In this document: positions 1 through 10,555 of the stretch, piece by piece | How the letters are laid out: each line of letters begins with the position of its first letter | Position numbering within the stretch: position 1 is the stretch's first letter | Assembly (NCBI GenBank): GCA_005893295.1 | Contig: VBOY01000087.1 | Span: 1 to 33,735, forward strand | Length of the DNA: 33,735 nt | Direction of reading: 5' to 3' | DNA from: Candidatus Eiseniibacteriota bacterium | Lineage (GTDB): Bacteria > Eisenbacteria > RBG-16-71-46 | Position numbers and translations under genes: made by a program | The notes under the pieces: generated by a model | Database searches by the model: none | Seen by the model: the letters and a program-made list of their open reading frames with translations, nothing else | What the model was told of the DNA's origin: nothing

Positions 1-795
1 CACGGTCTCGTAGTCCACCTCGAGGGTCCAGTACTCCTCGGCGACGAACGCCCGGATCGCGTCTTCGCGCTCGCAGATGAGACGCAGCGCCACGCTCTGC
101 ACGCGCCCGGCCGAGAGCCCGTAGCGCACCGTGCGCCACACGAATGGGCTCACCTTGTAGCCGACCAAGCGGTCGAGCACTCGCCGCGCTTGCTGGGCGT
201 TGACCAGGTTCATGTCCAGCTCACGGGGTTGCGTGAGCGCCTGCTGCACCGCGCGCTGAGTGATCTCGTTGAAGGTGAGACGTTGAATCGGACGACGCAC
301 CCCCTTGAGGACGCTGCGCAAGTGCCAAGCGATCGCTTCACCCTCGCGGTCTGGGTCGGGGGCGAGGAAGATCCGATCCGCGGTCCGTGCCGCGGTCTTG
401 ATGCGCGACACCGCCTGGGTCTTGCCGCGGATCGGAACGTATTTGGGCTCGAAGCTGTTCTCGAGATCCACGCCGAGCTCGCTCTTGGGCAGGTCCATGA
501 TGTGACCGTTCGAAGCCAGCACCGAGAACCCGCGCCCGAGGAACTTGGTCAGGGTGCGCGATTTGGTCGGGGACTCGACGATGACGAGCGAGCGCGTCGC
601 GCCGCCACCGTCCTTTCGGGCGGTCCCTCGGGTGGCGACGGTCGTCGTCTTGGACGCCCGGCCCCGGGATGCCCCGGCCGCCTTCTGGGGGGCCGACTTC
701 CGTGCCGGGCGTAGAGCTCCCGCGGACTTGGCCGGGCTCGCCTTGGAGGTCCCGGTCTTGCGCCGGATCGTCACCTTCGCCGCCTTCACCGGCAT
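1..795 (-). CDS. topA: DNA topoisomerase I, N-terminal part (runs off the window)
   Basis: This is a type IA topoisomerase, which relaxes negative supercoils by cutting one strand. The 265 codons visible begin at the ATG at 795 and run off the left edge. A Lys/Ala/Arg-rich tail fills residues 1 to about 68. The Toprim domain then starts with LVIVESPTKS, where E74 is the metal/catalytic Glu, and continues to the acidic motif D147-P-D149-R-E151. The conserved SAGRVQS segment lies near the visible end. The catalytic Tyr lies beyond the edge. The start is 21 bp downstream of the smg stop, so the gene probably belongs to a secA-smg-topA transcript. Family identity is certain. The odd point is the long basic extension at the N-terminus, since such tails usually sit at the C-terminus. 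Confidence 0.95.
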   Translation of the reverse strand, partial: MPVKAAKVTIRRKTGTSKASPAKSAGALRPARKSAPQKAAGASRGRASKTTTVATRGTARKDGGGATRSLVIVESPTKSRTLTKFLGRGFSVLASNGHIMDLPKSELGVDLENSFEPKYVPIRGKTQAVSRIKTAARTADRIFLAPDPDREGEAIAWHLRSVLKGVRRPIQRLTFNEITQRAVQQALTQPRELDMNLVNAQQARRVLDRLVGYKVSPFVWRTVRYGLSAGRVQSVALRLICEREDAIRAFVAEEYWTLEVDYETV

Positions 796-816
796 GACCG
801 GCCCTCCACCTGGGCC

Positions 817-1295
817 TCAGTGCGCCACATCGCCATCGCCATGACCCGATTCGAGTTCTCCATCGTTGGCGCGCAACGCCACCCGGACGGCCACTTCGCG
901 CGCCAGATCCACACTCACCGGCCGCACGCCGCTCGCGGTTAGCCGATCGAGCACGCGCTCGAACTGCTCCGCATCGAGCGAGCCACGCCGCCTGAGATCG
1001 AGCAGGAAGCCCCACGCCTCGGGGCTCAACGAGTCTCGTTCCTCGGCGCTCAGGATGCGCTGCGCGCCCGGTCCCGGCGGATCGTCCACCGTCACCAGAC
1101 CGACGCCCGGACCGGCCCCGGAGAGACTGCGCAGGGCGAGGATCGCCGCCTGCAGGTCCTCGGCGTTGAAGCCGCCCTCCTCGATCACTTCGGCCAAGGT
1201 CTCGAGCGCCAGCTCGTCGCCTTCGAGGAAGTCCTCGAGACGATCCGCCAGGGTCGACAGCAGCCGCTGCACGACTTCGCGGTCTCGCTCCTCGC

Positions 1296-1299
<4 letters not shown>
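817..1299 (-). CDS. smg: Smg/DUF494 family protein
   Basis: This 160-residue protein resembles the Smg/DUF494 family, which is often encoded next to topA/dprA and has no settled function. The family-like core includes [17 protein letters not shown] in the first third and the [20 protein letters not shown] block around residues 80-100. That block matches the typical 'L-x-x-E-x-x-x-LSPEA-x-GFL' signature, and a short helical C-terminus follows. The ATG at 1297-1299 overlaps the secA stop as ATGA, which decides this start over longer upstream readings through secA. The stop lies 21 bp before topA. Function is not predicted beyond the family and its association with topA. Confidence 0.8.
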
Positions 1300-4246
<2,947 letters not shown>

Positions 4247-4276
4247 CAGACCGAGGATAGAGGCGCTGTCAAGGCA

Positions 4277-4410
4277 CCCTCGGGTTCACGCCTCGTGTGA
4301 AGCCTGAGCACGAGGCGTGCGAGGGAGCGACGAGTGAGTCGTATCTGCAAGATGCGTCGGAGCGAGGAGCGACCGAGCCGAGCAAGTGATCGGTCTTCGG
4401 ACCCAGCCTT
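4277..4410. other. Structured intergenic element between secA and cspA
   Basis: This spacer holds several nested inverted repeats. A 9-bp stem (CGCCTCGTG at 4289-4297 with CACGAGGCG at 4309-4317) sits inside an outer CCCTCG/CGAGGG pair (4277-4282 with 4320-4325). Further on are ATCT-GCA-AGAT and a GACCGA/TCGGTC pair, with repeated GAGCGA words between them. No ORF, tRNA or good promoter is evident. It could be a dispersed intergenic repeat of the REP type, a leader structure of secA, or a small RNA. Confidence 0.45.
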
Positions 4411-4435
4411 AAGCCGCCGCGCCGCAGCGCCAGGG

Positions 4436-4478
4436 AGGCAAAAAGGCGACGCGGCCCAATGCAGCGCATCGGGCCGCG
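4436..4478 (-). terminator. Rho-independent terminator of cspA
   Basis: On the minus strand an 8-bp stem, CGCGGCCC with GGGCCGCG (4450-4457 with 4471-4478), encloses an inner GATGC/GCAT pairing. It is followed by TCGCC and a TTTTT run at 4440-4444. It lies 20 bp past the cspA stop and should isolate cspA from secA. Confidence 0.8.
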
Positions 4479-4498
4479 CGGTGTCCGGGCGATCGACT

Positions 4499-4699
4499 TC
4501 AGACCTTGACCACGTTCGAGGCCTCCGTGCCCCGCTCACTGGACTTGATCTCGAACTCCACCTGCTCCCCTTCACGGAGGGTCCTGAAGCCATTGCCTTC
4601 GATGGCTGAGAAGTGGACGAACACGTCCTGCTGCCCCTCCGCGGAAATAAATCCGTAGCCCTTTTGGTCGTTGAACCATTTCACTGTGCCACGTGCCAT
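4499..4699 (-). CDS. cspA: Cold-shock domain protein, CspA family
   Basis: This 66-residue single cold-shock domain is an OB fold that binds single-stranded RNA/DNA and melts RNA structure in the cytoplasm. Both RNA-binding motifs are present: KGYGFIS (RNP1) and DVFVHFSAI (RNP2). The opening GTVKWFND and the length are typical. A strong ribosome-binding site (AGGGAGGA, about 5 nt before the ATG) supports the start. A terminator follows directly, so it is probably monocistronic. Whether it is cold-induced or constitutive cannot be told from the sequence. Confidence 0.97.
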   Translation of the reverse strand: MARGTVKWFNDQKGYGFISAEGQQDVFVHFSAIEGNGFRTLREGEQVEFEIKSSERGTEASNVVKV

Positions 4700-4750
4700 G
4701 GGGATCCTCCCTGGCAGCCTAGAACCGAACAGAGCCCGGAGGCACGTCGG

Positions 4751-4781
4751 CTAGGGTGCGACCTTCCCGGTCCACGGTCAA
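4751..4781 (-). promoter_or_regulatory. Weak candidate promoter of cspA
   Basis: A -35-like TTGACC (4776-4781) lies upstream of cspA, but the -10 position offers only poor matches (CACCCT at 4753-4758, spacer 17). The untranslated leader would be only about 45 nt, shorter than the long leader of classic cold-inducible cspA genes. This is a tentative call. Confidence 0.25.
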
Positions 4782-4800
4782 GACTTTTGCGACCGGATGG

Positions 4801-5745
4801 TCACGCGGAGGCACGCATTCCTGATCCGGGCGGGCGGCGGCGGGCGCGCAGCCTGCCCCAACGCTTGCTCAGTTGCAGCGCCTGGGGATGATCGGGCTCG
4901 GCCTGCAGCACCAACGAGATCTGCTCGCCGGCCTGAACGACGTCGCCCAGCGCCTCCAGCGCGCGGGCGAGCTGGACGCGGGCGACGTGATAATCGGGAT
5001 GGATCTCGAGCGCCCGGGCGAACGAGGACAGGGCTTCGTCGAGACGCCCCTCCTCCAACTCCGCGGTGCCGAGCAGGACATGGAGGTCGGCATAGTCATC
5101 GTGCTCCCGTAACGCGTCTCGCACGAGACGGGTCGCGGCCGCGGTCTTGCCCTCCTCCATGAGCTGCTGGAACTCGTGCGCCACTTCCTCACTGCCGGGC
5201 TCGGTCAGGTGGAGCGCCTGCCTGAGCAGCATGGCTGCCTCCTCCCAGTCCGCGTGCTCCAGGCTCTTGAGCCCCTGGCGAAACGCGCGGGGCCGCTCGA
5301 CCCGATGCTGGTGGCCCAGCCTGCGCAGCGCCTCCAGGGCTTCTCCCAGTAAGCCCTCGCGGGCATCGAGCAGCGCGCGCTCGAGGCGTGCCGCCAGGTA
5401 GTCGGGATTGATGCGCAGCGCGGCGTCCAGCGAGCGGCGCGCTTCGGCCCGCTTCTGCCGAAGCAGCAGCACGCACGCCATTTGATAGTGGAGATCCGCG
5501 TATCCCGGGGCGGTGCGCAGCGCTTCGCCTAAGGCGTGCTCGGCGGATTCGAGGTCGCCCGCGGTCTCGGCCAGGCGGGCGATCTGTCCCAGCGCGTTGG
5601 CCACCATGGCGCGCCGCGGGGGCCCCGCGGGGGCTCGCTCCAGCGCCACCAGCGCTTCGTGGATCGCCTCCCCATGACGGCCCTCACGAGCCAGCGCCAG
5701 CGGGGCTTCGAAGGCGGAATCGTCGTCGAGCGGACGTGGAGTCAC
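4801..5745 (-). CDS. TPR-repeat protein
   Basis: This 314-residue soluble protein is built of tetratricopeptide repeats, which act as protein-interaction scaffolds. Repeats with the usual small/aromatic pattern and a DY or GY turn are visible around residues 45-115 (ALGQIARLAETAGDLESAEHAL; APGYADLHYQMA) and 190-300 (HDDYADLHVLLGTAELEEGRLDEAL; HPDYHVARVQLARALEALGD). There is no signal peptide or membrane segment. The GTG start at 5743-5745 overlaps the preceding gene's stop as GTGA, so it is the last gene of the purine-cluster transcript. The specific partner is unknown. Confidence 0.8.
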   Translation of the reverse strand: MTPRPLDDDSAFEAPLALAREGRHGEAIHEALVALERAPAGPPRRAMVANALGQIARLAETAGDLESAEHALGEALRTAPGYADLHYQMACVLLLRQKRAEARRSLDAALRINPDYLAARLERALLDAREGLLGEALEALRRLGHQHRVERPRAFRQGLKSLEHADWEEAAMLLRQALHLTEPGSEEVAHEFQQLMEEGKTAAATRLVRDALREHDDYADLHVLLGTAELEEGRLDEALSSFARALEIHPDYHVARVQLARALEALGDVVQAGEQISLVLQAEPDHPQALQLSKRWGRLRARRRPPGSGMRASA

Positions 5746-6383
5746 GTGGGCATCCCGAGCAGCTTCATCACGTAGCCCGAAACCAGGGGCACGCCGAGGT
5801 TGTCATCGAGAGGTATCGGCAGGAACTCGACCAGACTTGCGACCAAGGCGCCGGCCAGCGCCACGTTCCAGGTCAGGTGTCCGCTCCACGCCACGAAGGC
5901 CGCCCACGCCAGGCATGCGGCCAGCCCGGCGGCGGCGCCCTCGAGCGTCTTGCCGAAGAAACGCGTGCGCCCGAACGTCCGCCCCGCCAACCCGGCGATC
6001 CCGTCGCCGAGCACCGCGAAGCCAAGGGAGGCCGCCGCCACCGGCTGCGGGAACATCTCGAGCGCCAGCAATGCGGCGATCAGCAGGTAGGTCGAGCCGA
6101 GCAGGTTGAAGCGCTCGTGCTCGCGGATCATGCCGCCGAAGAAATCGCGGAACAGCCGTTGCACTCGGCGCTCGTGGATGCGCACCAGATCGATCAGGAG
6201 AGCGGTCAGGGCGAGCGCGATCGAGAACCAGCGCCACTCCGCCTTGCCGCGTGGCCACGGCAGCCATTCGTAGAGCATGCCGAGCGGCAGCAACAGGCAG
6301 CCGATGTGGATCGCCTTGCGCCGCGCCTCGTCGAGCCACGACGACGGAGCCACGCCGGGGGGCTCGTCGGGCCGAACGCTCAC
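5742..6383 (-). CDS. Dolichol/phytol kinase-like integral membrane protein (SEC59/VTE5-type)
   Basis: This 213-residue polytopic membrane protein has about six hydrophobic segments. It resembles the SEC59/VTE5/cytidylyltransferase-like kinase family, which phosphorylates polyprenols or phytol using a nucleotide triphosphate. Family-like features are ARRKAIHIG near the N-terminus, the VLGDGIAGLAGRTFGRTRF block (about residues 125-145), GKTLEGAAAG directly after it, and VEFLPIPLDDNLGVPLVSG near the end. The GTG start at 6381-6383 overlaps the guaA stop as GTGA, which decides the start; the longer open frame upstream only shadows guaA. The substrate is not predictable from the sequence. Confidence 0.75.
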   Translation of the reverse strand: MSVRPDEPPGVAPSSWLDEARRKAIHIGCLLLPLGMLYEWLPWPRGKAEWRWFSIALALTALLIDLVRIHERRVQRLFRDFFGGMIREHERFNLLGSTYLLIAALLALEMFPQPVAAASLGFAVLGDGIAGLAGRTFGRTRFFGKTLEGAAAGLAACLAWAAFVAWSGHLTWNVALAGALVASLVEFLPIPLDDNLGVPLVSGYVMKLLGMPT

Positions 6384-7972
6384 TCCCACTCGATCGTGGC
6401 GGGGGGCTTGCTCGTGCAGTCGTACACGACGCGATTCACTCCCCGCACCTCGTTGGCGATGCGGCTGGACGCGCGCGCCAGCAGCGAGGCGGGCAGGCGC
6501 GTCCAGTCGGCGGTCATGCCGTCCTCGCTGTGGACCGCGCGCAGCGCGATCACGCGCTCGTAGGAGCGCTCGTCGCCCTTGACCCCGACGGTCGACACCG
6601 GGAGCAGCACGGCGAACGCCTGCCAGGTGCGGTGATACCAATTGGACCGGCGCAGCTCCTCGATGAAGATCGCGTCCGCTTTGCGCAGGATCTCGAGGTC
6701 CGCGGCGTTCACCGCCCCGAGCGTGCGCACCGCGAGCCCGGGACCCGGGAACGGATGACGATCCACCAAGTGGTCCGGCAAGCCGAGGGCGCGACCCAAG
6801 GCTCGCACCTCGTCCTTGAACAGCAGACGCAGCGGCTCGATCAGCTTGAGGTTCATTCGCTCCGGCAAGCCACCGACGTTGTGGTGGGTCTTGATCACCT
6901 GCGCCCCGTGCCCGGCCGAGGCGCTCTCGATCACGTCGGGATAGAGGGTGCCCTGGGCCAGGAACTCCACCGGACCGTGCCGGCGCGCTTCCTCCTCGAA
7001 CACCGCGATGAACTCGGCCCCGATGATCCGCCGCTTGCGCTCGGGGTCCGACACGCCGGCGAGCCGGTCGAGGAAGCGCGCCCGCGCGTCCACCACGGTG
7101 AGCTGGAGCCGGCGCTTCTCGCCCAGCTCGCGCGCGACCTCTTCGGCCTCGCCTAGGCGCAGTAAGCCGTGGTCGACCAGCACGCACTGCAGACGTCGCC
7201 CGACCGCGCGGTGACAGAGGGTCGCGACCACCGTGCTGTCGACTCCGCCCGACAGCCCGCAGACGATGTGCCCCTGCTTGACCCGGGCGCGGATGTCGGC
7301 CACCGCCTGCTCGAGAAAGCCCTTCATGCTCCAGCCTCCCTTCAAGCCGGCGATGCGGAACAGGAAGTTCTGGAGCACCCGTTTGCCGTACGTGGAATGC
7401 ACCACCTCGGGATGGAACTGGATCAGGTGGAACGGCCGGCGTGCGTGACGGGCGGCGGCGAAGCGCGCGTTCGCGGTGTGGGCTACCGGGACCCAGCCCT
7501 CGCCCAAGGCCTGCACCTCGTCGCCGTGACTCATCCAGGCCCGGAACCGGCGCGGTACGCCGGCGAACAGCGGCGAGGGCCGATCCACCACGAACGTGGC
7601 GGTTCCGTATTCGGCGGCTGCCGCCTTGGCGACCTGCCCGCCGGTGAGTTGGGCGGTGACTTGGAAGCCATAGCAGATCCCGAGCAACGGCTTGTCGAGC
7701 GCGTAGATTCCGGCGTCGGGCAGCGGCGCCTCGGCGCGGTAGCCGCTCGCCGGCGAGCCGGATAGGATGAGCGCGCTCGGGTCACGGGCGGCGATCTCGG
7801 ACGCCGAGGTCGTCCCCGGGACGATCTCCGAGAACACCCCCGCCTCGCGCACCCGGCGCGCGATGAGCTGGGTGTACTGCGAGCCGAAATCGAGGATCAA
7901 CACGCGCTCGCGGGCGGTGCGACCCCCGCGGCGGCGGGCCTGTCGCGCACCCGACTCCATCGCCACCGTCAT
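6380..7972 (-). CDS. guaA: GMP synthase (glutamine-hydrolysing)
   Basis: This enzyme converts XMP to GMP using glutamine and ATP, the last step of guanine nucleotide synthesis. The 530-residue protein has three parts. The first is a class I glutamine amidotransferase domain, with nucleophile C100 in LLGICYGFQ and the His/Glu of FHPEVVHS. The second is an ATP-pyrophosphatase domain with the P-loop GLSGGVDST. The third is the C-terminal dimerisation domain, ending in the conserved TSKPPATIEWE. About 22 extra basic residues precede the usual start VLILDFGSQY, and an internal ATG at 7958-7960 is an alternative start. It follows purH by 25 bp and overlaps the next gene by 4 bp. Confidence 0.97.
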   Translation of the reverse strand: MTVAMESGARQARRRGGRTARERVLILDFGSQYTQLIARRVREAGVFSEIVPGTTSASEIAARDPSALILSGSPASGYRAEAPLPDAGIYALDKPLLGICYGFQVTAQLTGGQVAKAAAAEYGTATFVVDRPSPLFAGVPRRFRAWMSHGDEVQALGEGWVPVAHTANARFAAARHARRPFHLIQFHPEVVHSTYGKRVLQNFLFRIAGLKGGWSMKGFLEQAVADIRARVKQGHIVCGLSGGVDSTVVATLCHRAVGRRLQCVLVDHGLLRLGEAEEVARELGEKRRLQLTVVDARARFLDRLAGVSDPERKRRIIGAEFIAVFEEEARRHGPVEFLAQGTLYPDVIESASAGHGAQVIKTHHNVGGLPERMNLKLIEPLRLLFKDEVRALGRALGLPDHLVDRHPFPGPGLAVRTLGAVNAADLEILRKADAIFIEELRRSNWYHRTWQAFAVLLPVSTVGVKGDERSYERVIALRAVHSEDGMTADWTRLPASLLARASSRIANEVRGVNRVVYDCTSKPPATIEWE

Positions 7973-7997
7973 CTCCCTCTCCCCTTACCGCTCCCAG

Positions 7998-9536
7998 CTA
8001 ATGGCGAAACACTCGGCGGTCGGTGAACATCATGGCGATTCCGCGCTCGTCACAAGCGGCGATCACCTCGGGATCGCGCACCGAGCCTCCGGGCTGAACC
8101 ACCGCCGTCACGCCGGCCTCGGCGGCGTGGACGATGTTGTCCGCGAACGGGAAGAATCCGTCCGAGGCCAACCCCGCCCCGCGAACGTCGTGGCCGGCGC
8201 GCCTCGCCTTCAGCAACGCCACGTCCACGGCATCGACCCGACTGGTCTGGCCGGAACCCAGCCCGATCAGTCCGGATCCACGGGCGATCGCGACCGCGTT
8301 CGAGCGCGCCCACGTGACCACGGTCCAGGCGAAGCGTAGGGCCTCGCTCTCCGCCTGCTCGGGGGTGCGACGCGTCACGCAGCGCCAGGGCGGGGCTGGC
8401 TCGGTCTCTTCGCGCTGGAGCAACCCCCAAGGCCCGACGAGCCTCACCGCCCAGGGCACGGGCGCCGCAAGGTCCTCTCCCGCAATCCGTATCAGCCGCA
8501 GGTTCTTCTTCTGCTCGAGGAGCTCTTCGGCCTCTGGCGCGAACTCGGGTGCCGCCACGCATTCCACGAACTGCGTCGCCAGCGCGCGCGCCGTCAAGGG
8601 ATCGAGCGGGCGGTTGAACGCCACCACGCCTCCGAAGGCCGACTGCTCGTCGCCCTTCAGAGCCGTCTGGTAGGCCTCCGCCAATGAAGGCGCCGAAGCC
8701 GCCCCGCACGGCTCGTTGTGCTTGACGATCACGCAGGCCGGCTCGTCGAGCGCCGAGCACATGGAGGTGGCGGCGTGGAGATCCAACAGATTGTTGTAGG
8801 AAAGCTCCTTTCCTTCACGTTGTGGATGAAGCGCGCCTCGGGCCCCAGCTCGCGCATAGAGTGCGGCCGGCTGGTGGGGGTTCTCGCCGTAGCGCAGCCC
8901 ACGCACTCGCTCGAGCACCTCGACGTGGATCGCTGGCAGCGCCTCCTCGCCCTTCGCGGCGCGGCGCGCCAAATCGGCGGCGATCGCGGCATCGTAGCGG
9001 GCGGTCCGGGCGAAGGTCTCGAGCGCCCAGCCGCGACGCTGCGCCCGCGTGGGGCCACCCTCGCGCAGGGCCGCCAGCACCTCGGCATAGCGCGCCGGAT
9101 GATGGACGACGATCACGTCGGTGAAGTTCTTGGCAGCGGCGCGCAGCAGGGCCACCCCACCGATGTCGATCTCCTCGATCGCCCCCGGTTCGTCGAGCGA
9201 TCCGGCCCGCTCCTCGAACGGATACAGGGTGACGGCCACCAGATCGATGGGCTCGACGCCGCGCTCGGCCAACGCCCTGAGATCGTCCGGCTCATCGCGG
9301 CGCGCCAGGATCGGCCCATGAACGTGCGGATGGAGCGTCTTCACGCGACCACCGAGCAACTCCGGGAATCCGGTCCACGCCTCGACCGTCGTCACCGGCA
9401 CTCCGGCGCGCTCGAGATGGCCCGCCGTCCCACCCGAGGCGAGAATGCGCGTATTGCGCTCGGAAAGCGCGCGGGCGAACTCGACCGCGCCGCTCTTGTC
9501 CGACAGCGAGAGCAGCGCGGCGCGAGGCCAACTCAC
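7998..9536 (-). CDS. purH: Bifunctional AICAR transformylase/IMP cyclohydrolase
   Basis: PurH carries out the last two steps to IMP: formylation of AICAR and ring closure. The 512-residue protein has the usual two halves. The N-terminal MGS-like cyclohydrolase has ALLSLSDKSG, ASGGTA and GGRVKTLHPHVHGPIL. The C-terminal transformylase has RYGENPHQ, SYNNLLDL, VIVKHNEPCG, SAFGG, GQTSRVDA, SDGFFPFADNI and QPGGSVRDPEVI, ending in FRH. The Lys-His pair of the KHxxPCG motif is intact. The GTG start at 9534-9536 has no clear ribosome-binding site. It overlaps the stop of a 25-codon mini-ORF, so translational coupling is likely. It lies in a purN-purC-purH-guaA cluster. Confidence 0.97.
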   Translation of the reverse strand: MSWPRAALLSLSDKSGAVEFARALSERNTRILASGGTAGHLERAGVPVTTVEAWTGFPELLGGRVKTLHPHVHGPILARRDEPDDLRALAERGVEPIDLVAVTLYPFEERAGSLDEPGAIEEIDIGGVALLRAAAKNFTDVIVVHHPARYAEVLAALREGGPTRAQRRGWALETFARTARYDAAIAADLARRAAKGEEALPAIHVEVLERVRGLRYGENPHQPAALYARAGARGALHPQREGKELSYNNLLDLHAATSMCSALDEPACVIVKHNEPCGAASAPSLAEAYQTALKGDEQSAFGGVVAFNRPLDPLTARALATQFVECVAAPEFAPEAEELLEQKKNLRLIRIAGEDLAAPVPWAVRLVGPWGLLQREETEPAPPWRCVTRRTPEQAESEALRFAWTVVTWARSNAVAIARGSGLIGLGSGQTSRVDAVDVALLKARRAGHDVRGAGLASDGFFPFADNIVHAAEAGVTAVVQPGGSVRDPEVIAACDERGIAMMFTDRRVFRH

Positions 9537-9610
9537 GGCAGGCGGCGCGGCCCGGGGCGTCCTGGGGTCCGGCCCTCGCGCCCACAGCGGGTGATCCGGC
9601 GATCCTTCAT
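9533..9610 (-). CDS. 25-codon mini-ORF linking purC and purH
   Basis: This tiny reading frame starts with an ATG that overlaps the purC stop (ATGA, 9607-9610) and ends with a TGA that overlaps the purH GTG start (GTGA, 9533-9536). The predicted product is very basic and rich in Arg, Pro and Gly, with no recognisable domain. It exactly bridges two genes that otherwise lack a purH ribosome-binding site. Its act of translation, rather than the peptide, may be what matters. It could also be chance in a GC-rich spacer. Confidence 0.35.
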   Translation of the reverse strand: MKDRRITRCGREGRTPGRPGPRRLP

Positions 9611-10503
9611 CGCGCCGCTCCGGTGAGCCGGCGCATCGCCTCGAGGTAGCGTTCGCTGGTGCGGCGCACCACGTCGTCGGGAAGCGCCGGGGCCGGCGGC
9701 TCGTGGTTCCAGCCCGAGCGGTCGAGCCAATCGCGCACCAGCTGCTTGTCGAACGATTCCAGCCGGCCAGCCTCGTACGCGGCGCGGTCCCAGTAACGCG
9801 AGGAGTCGGGCGACAACACCTCGTCGATCAAGGTCAGCGTCCCGTCCACCAGGCCGAACTCGAGCTTGGTGTCGGCCAGCACCAGCCCGCGATCCCAGGC
9901 CCAGCGGCGGGCCTCATTGTAGATCGCCACGCTGCGCGCGCTCAGCGCCTCGGCGGTGGCGCGCCCGATGCGCGCGACCAGCTCCTCGAAGGTGATGTTC
10001 TGGTCGTGGCCGGACTCTTCCTTGGTGGCCGGCGTGAAGATCGGCGGATCGAGCCGCGAACCGTCGGTGAGCCCCGGCTTGAGCCGGATCCCGCACACCA
10101 ACCCTCCCTCCTGGTATTCCCGGAAGCCCGAGCCGGTGAGGTACCCGCGCACCACGCACTCGATGTCGATTCGCTTTGCGCGGCGCACCAGCATGCTGCG
10201 CCCTTCGAGAAGCGGAGCGTGGCTCGGGAACGGAGCCGGATAGTGGCGCGGCAGGTCGCTCACGAAATGGTGCGGCTTGGCACTCGCCAAGATCTGGAAC
10301 CAGAAGCTCGAGAGGTGCGTCAGGACCTGCCCCTTGGCGGGGATCGGGGTCGGCAGCACGCTGTCGTACGCGGACAGCCGATCGCTCGCCACGATCACCA
10401 GGTGGTCGGGGCCGGCCTCGTACACCGAGCGCACCTTGCCCCGCCGCCAGGGCCTGAGTCCAGGCAGCTCGATCTGCGCGATTGCTTGCACGGCACTCAA
10501 CAT
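9607..10503 (-). CDS. purC: SAICAR synthetase (phosphoribosylaminoimidazole-succinocarboxamide synthase)
   Basis: PurC joins aspartate to CAIR using ATP in de novo purine synthesis. The 298-residue protein is the longer, yeast-like PurC form. Motifs are RRGKVRSVYE (ATP-binding loop), IVASDRLSAYDSVL, PIPAKGQVLTHLS, VRGYLTGSG, FTPATKEESGHDQNI and LADTKLEFGL followed by IDEVLSPDSSRYW. The ATG at 10501-10503, preceded by GAGGAG at good spacing, is chosen over the upstream in-frame start, which would add 43 non-homologous residues. It lies 52 bp after the HAD gene and feeds PurH two steps later. Confidence 0.96.
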   Translation of the reverse strand: MLSAVQAIAQIELPGLRPWRRGKVRSVYEAGPDHLVIVASDRLSAYDSVLPTPIPAKGQVLTHLSSFWFQILASAKPHHFVSDLPRHYPAPFPSHAPLLEGRSMLVRRAKRIDIECVVRGYLTGSGFREYQEGGLVCGIRLKPGLTDGSRLDPPIFTPATKEESGHDQNITFEELVARIGRATAEALSARSVAIYNEARRWAWDRGLVLADTKLEFGLVDGTLTLIDEVLSPDSSRYWDRAAYEAGRLESFDKQLVRDWLDRSGWNHEPPAPALPDDVVRRTSERYLEAMRRLTGAAR

Positions 10504-10555
10504 ACTGGTCTCCTCGGCTCGAGCGGAAACGCCGATCGCCGCGGCGCCACGCGTA

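Noticed and set aside
4247-4498. A tRNA or other known RNA gene in the cspA-secA spacer
   Set aside because: The stems do not form a cloverleaf and there is no T-loop or acceptor pattern; only hairpins are supported.
6384-7187. Upstream extension of the kinase-like gene through guaA
   Set aside because: The extension is out-of-frame guaA sequence; the GTGA overlap at 6380-6383 gives a natural start.
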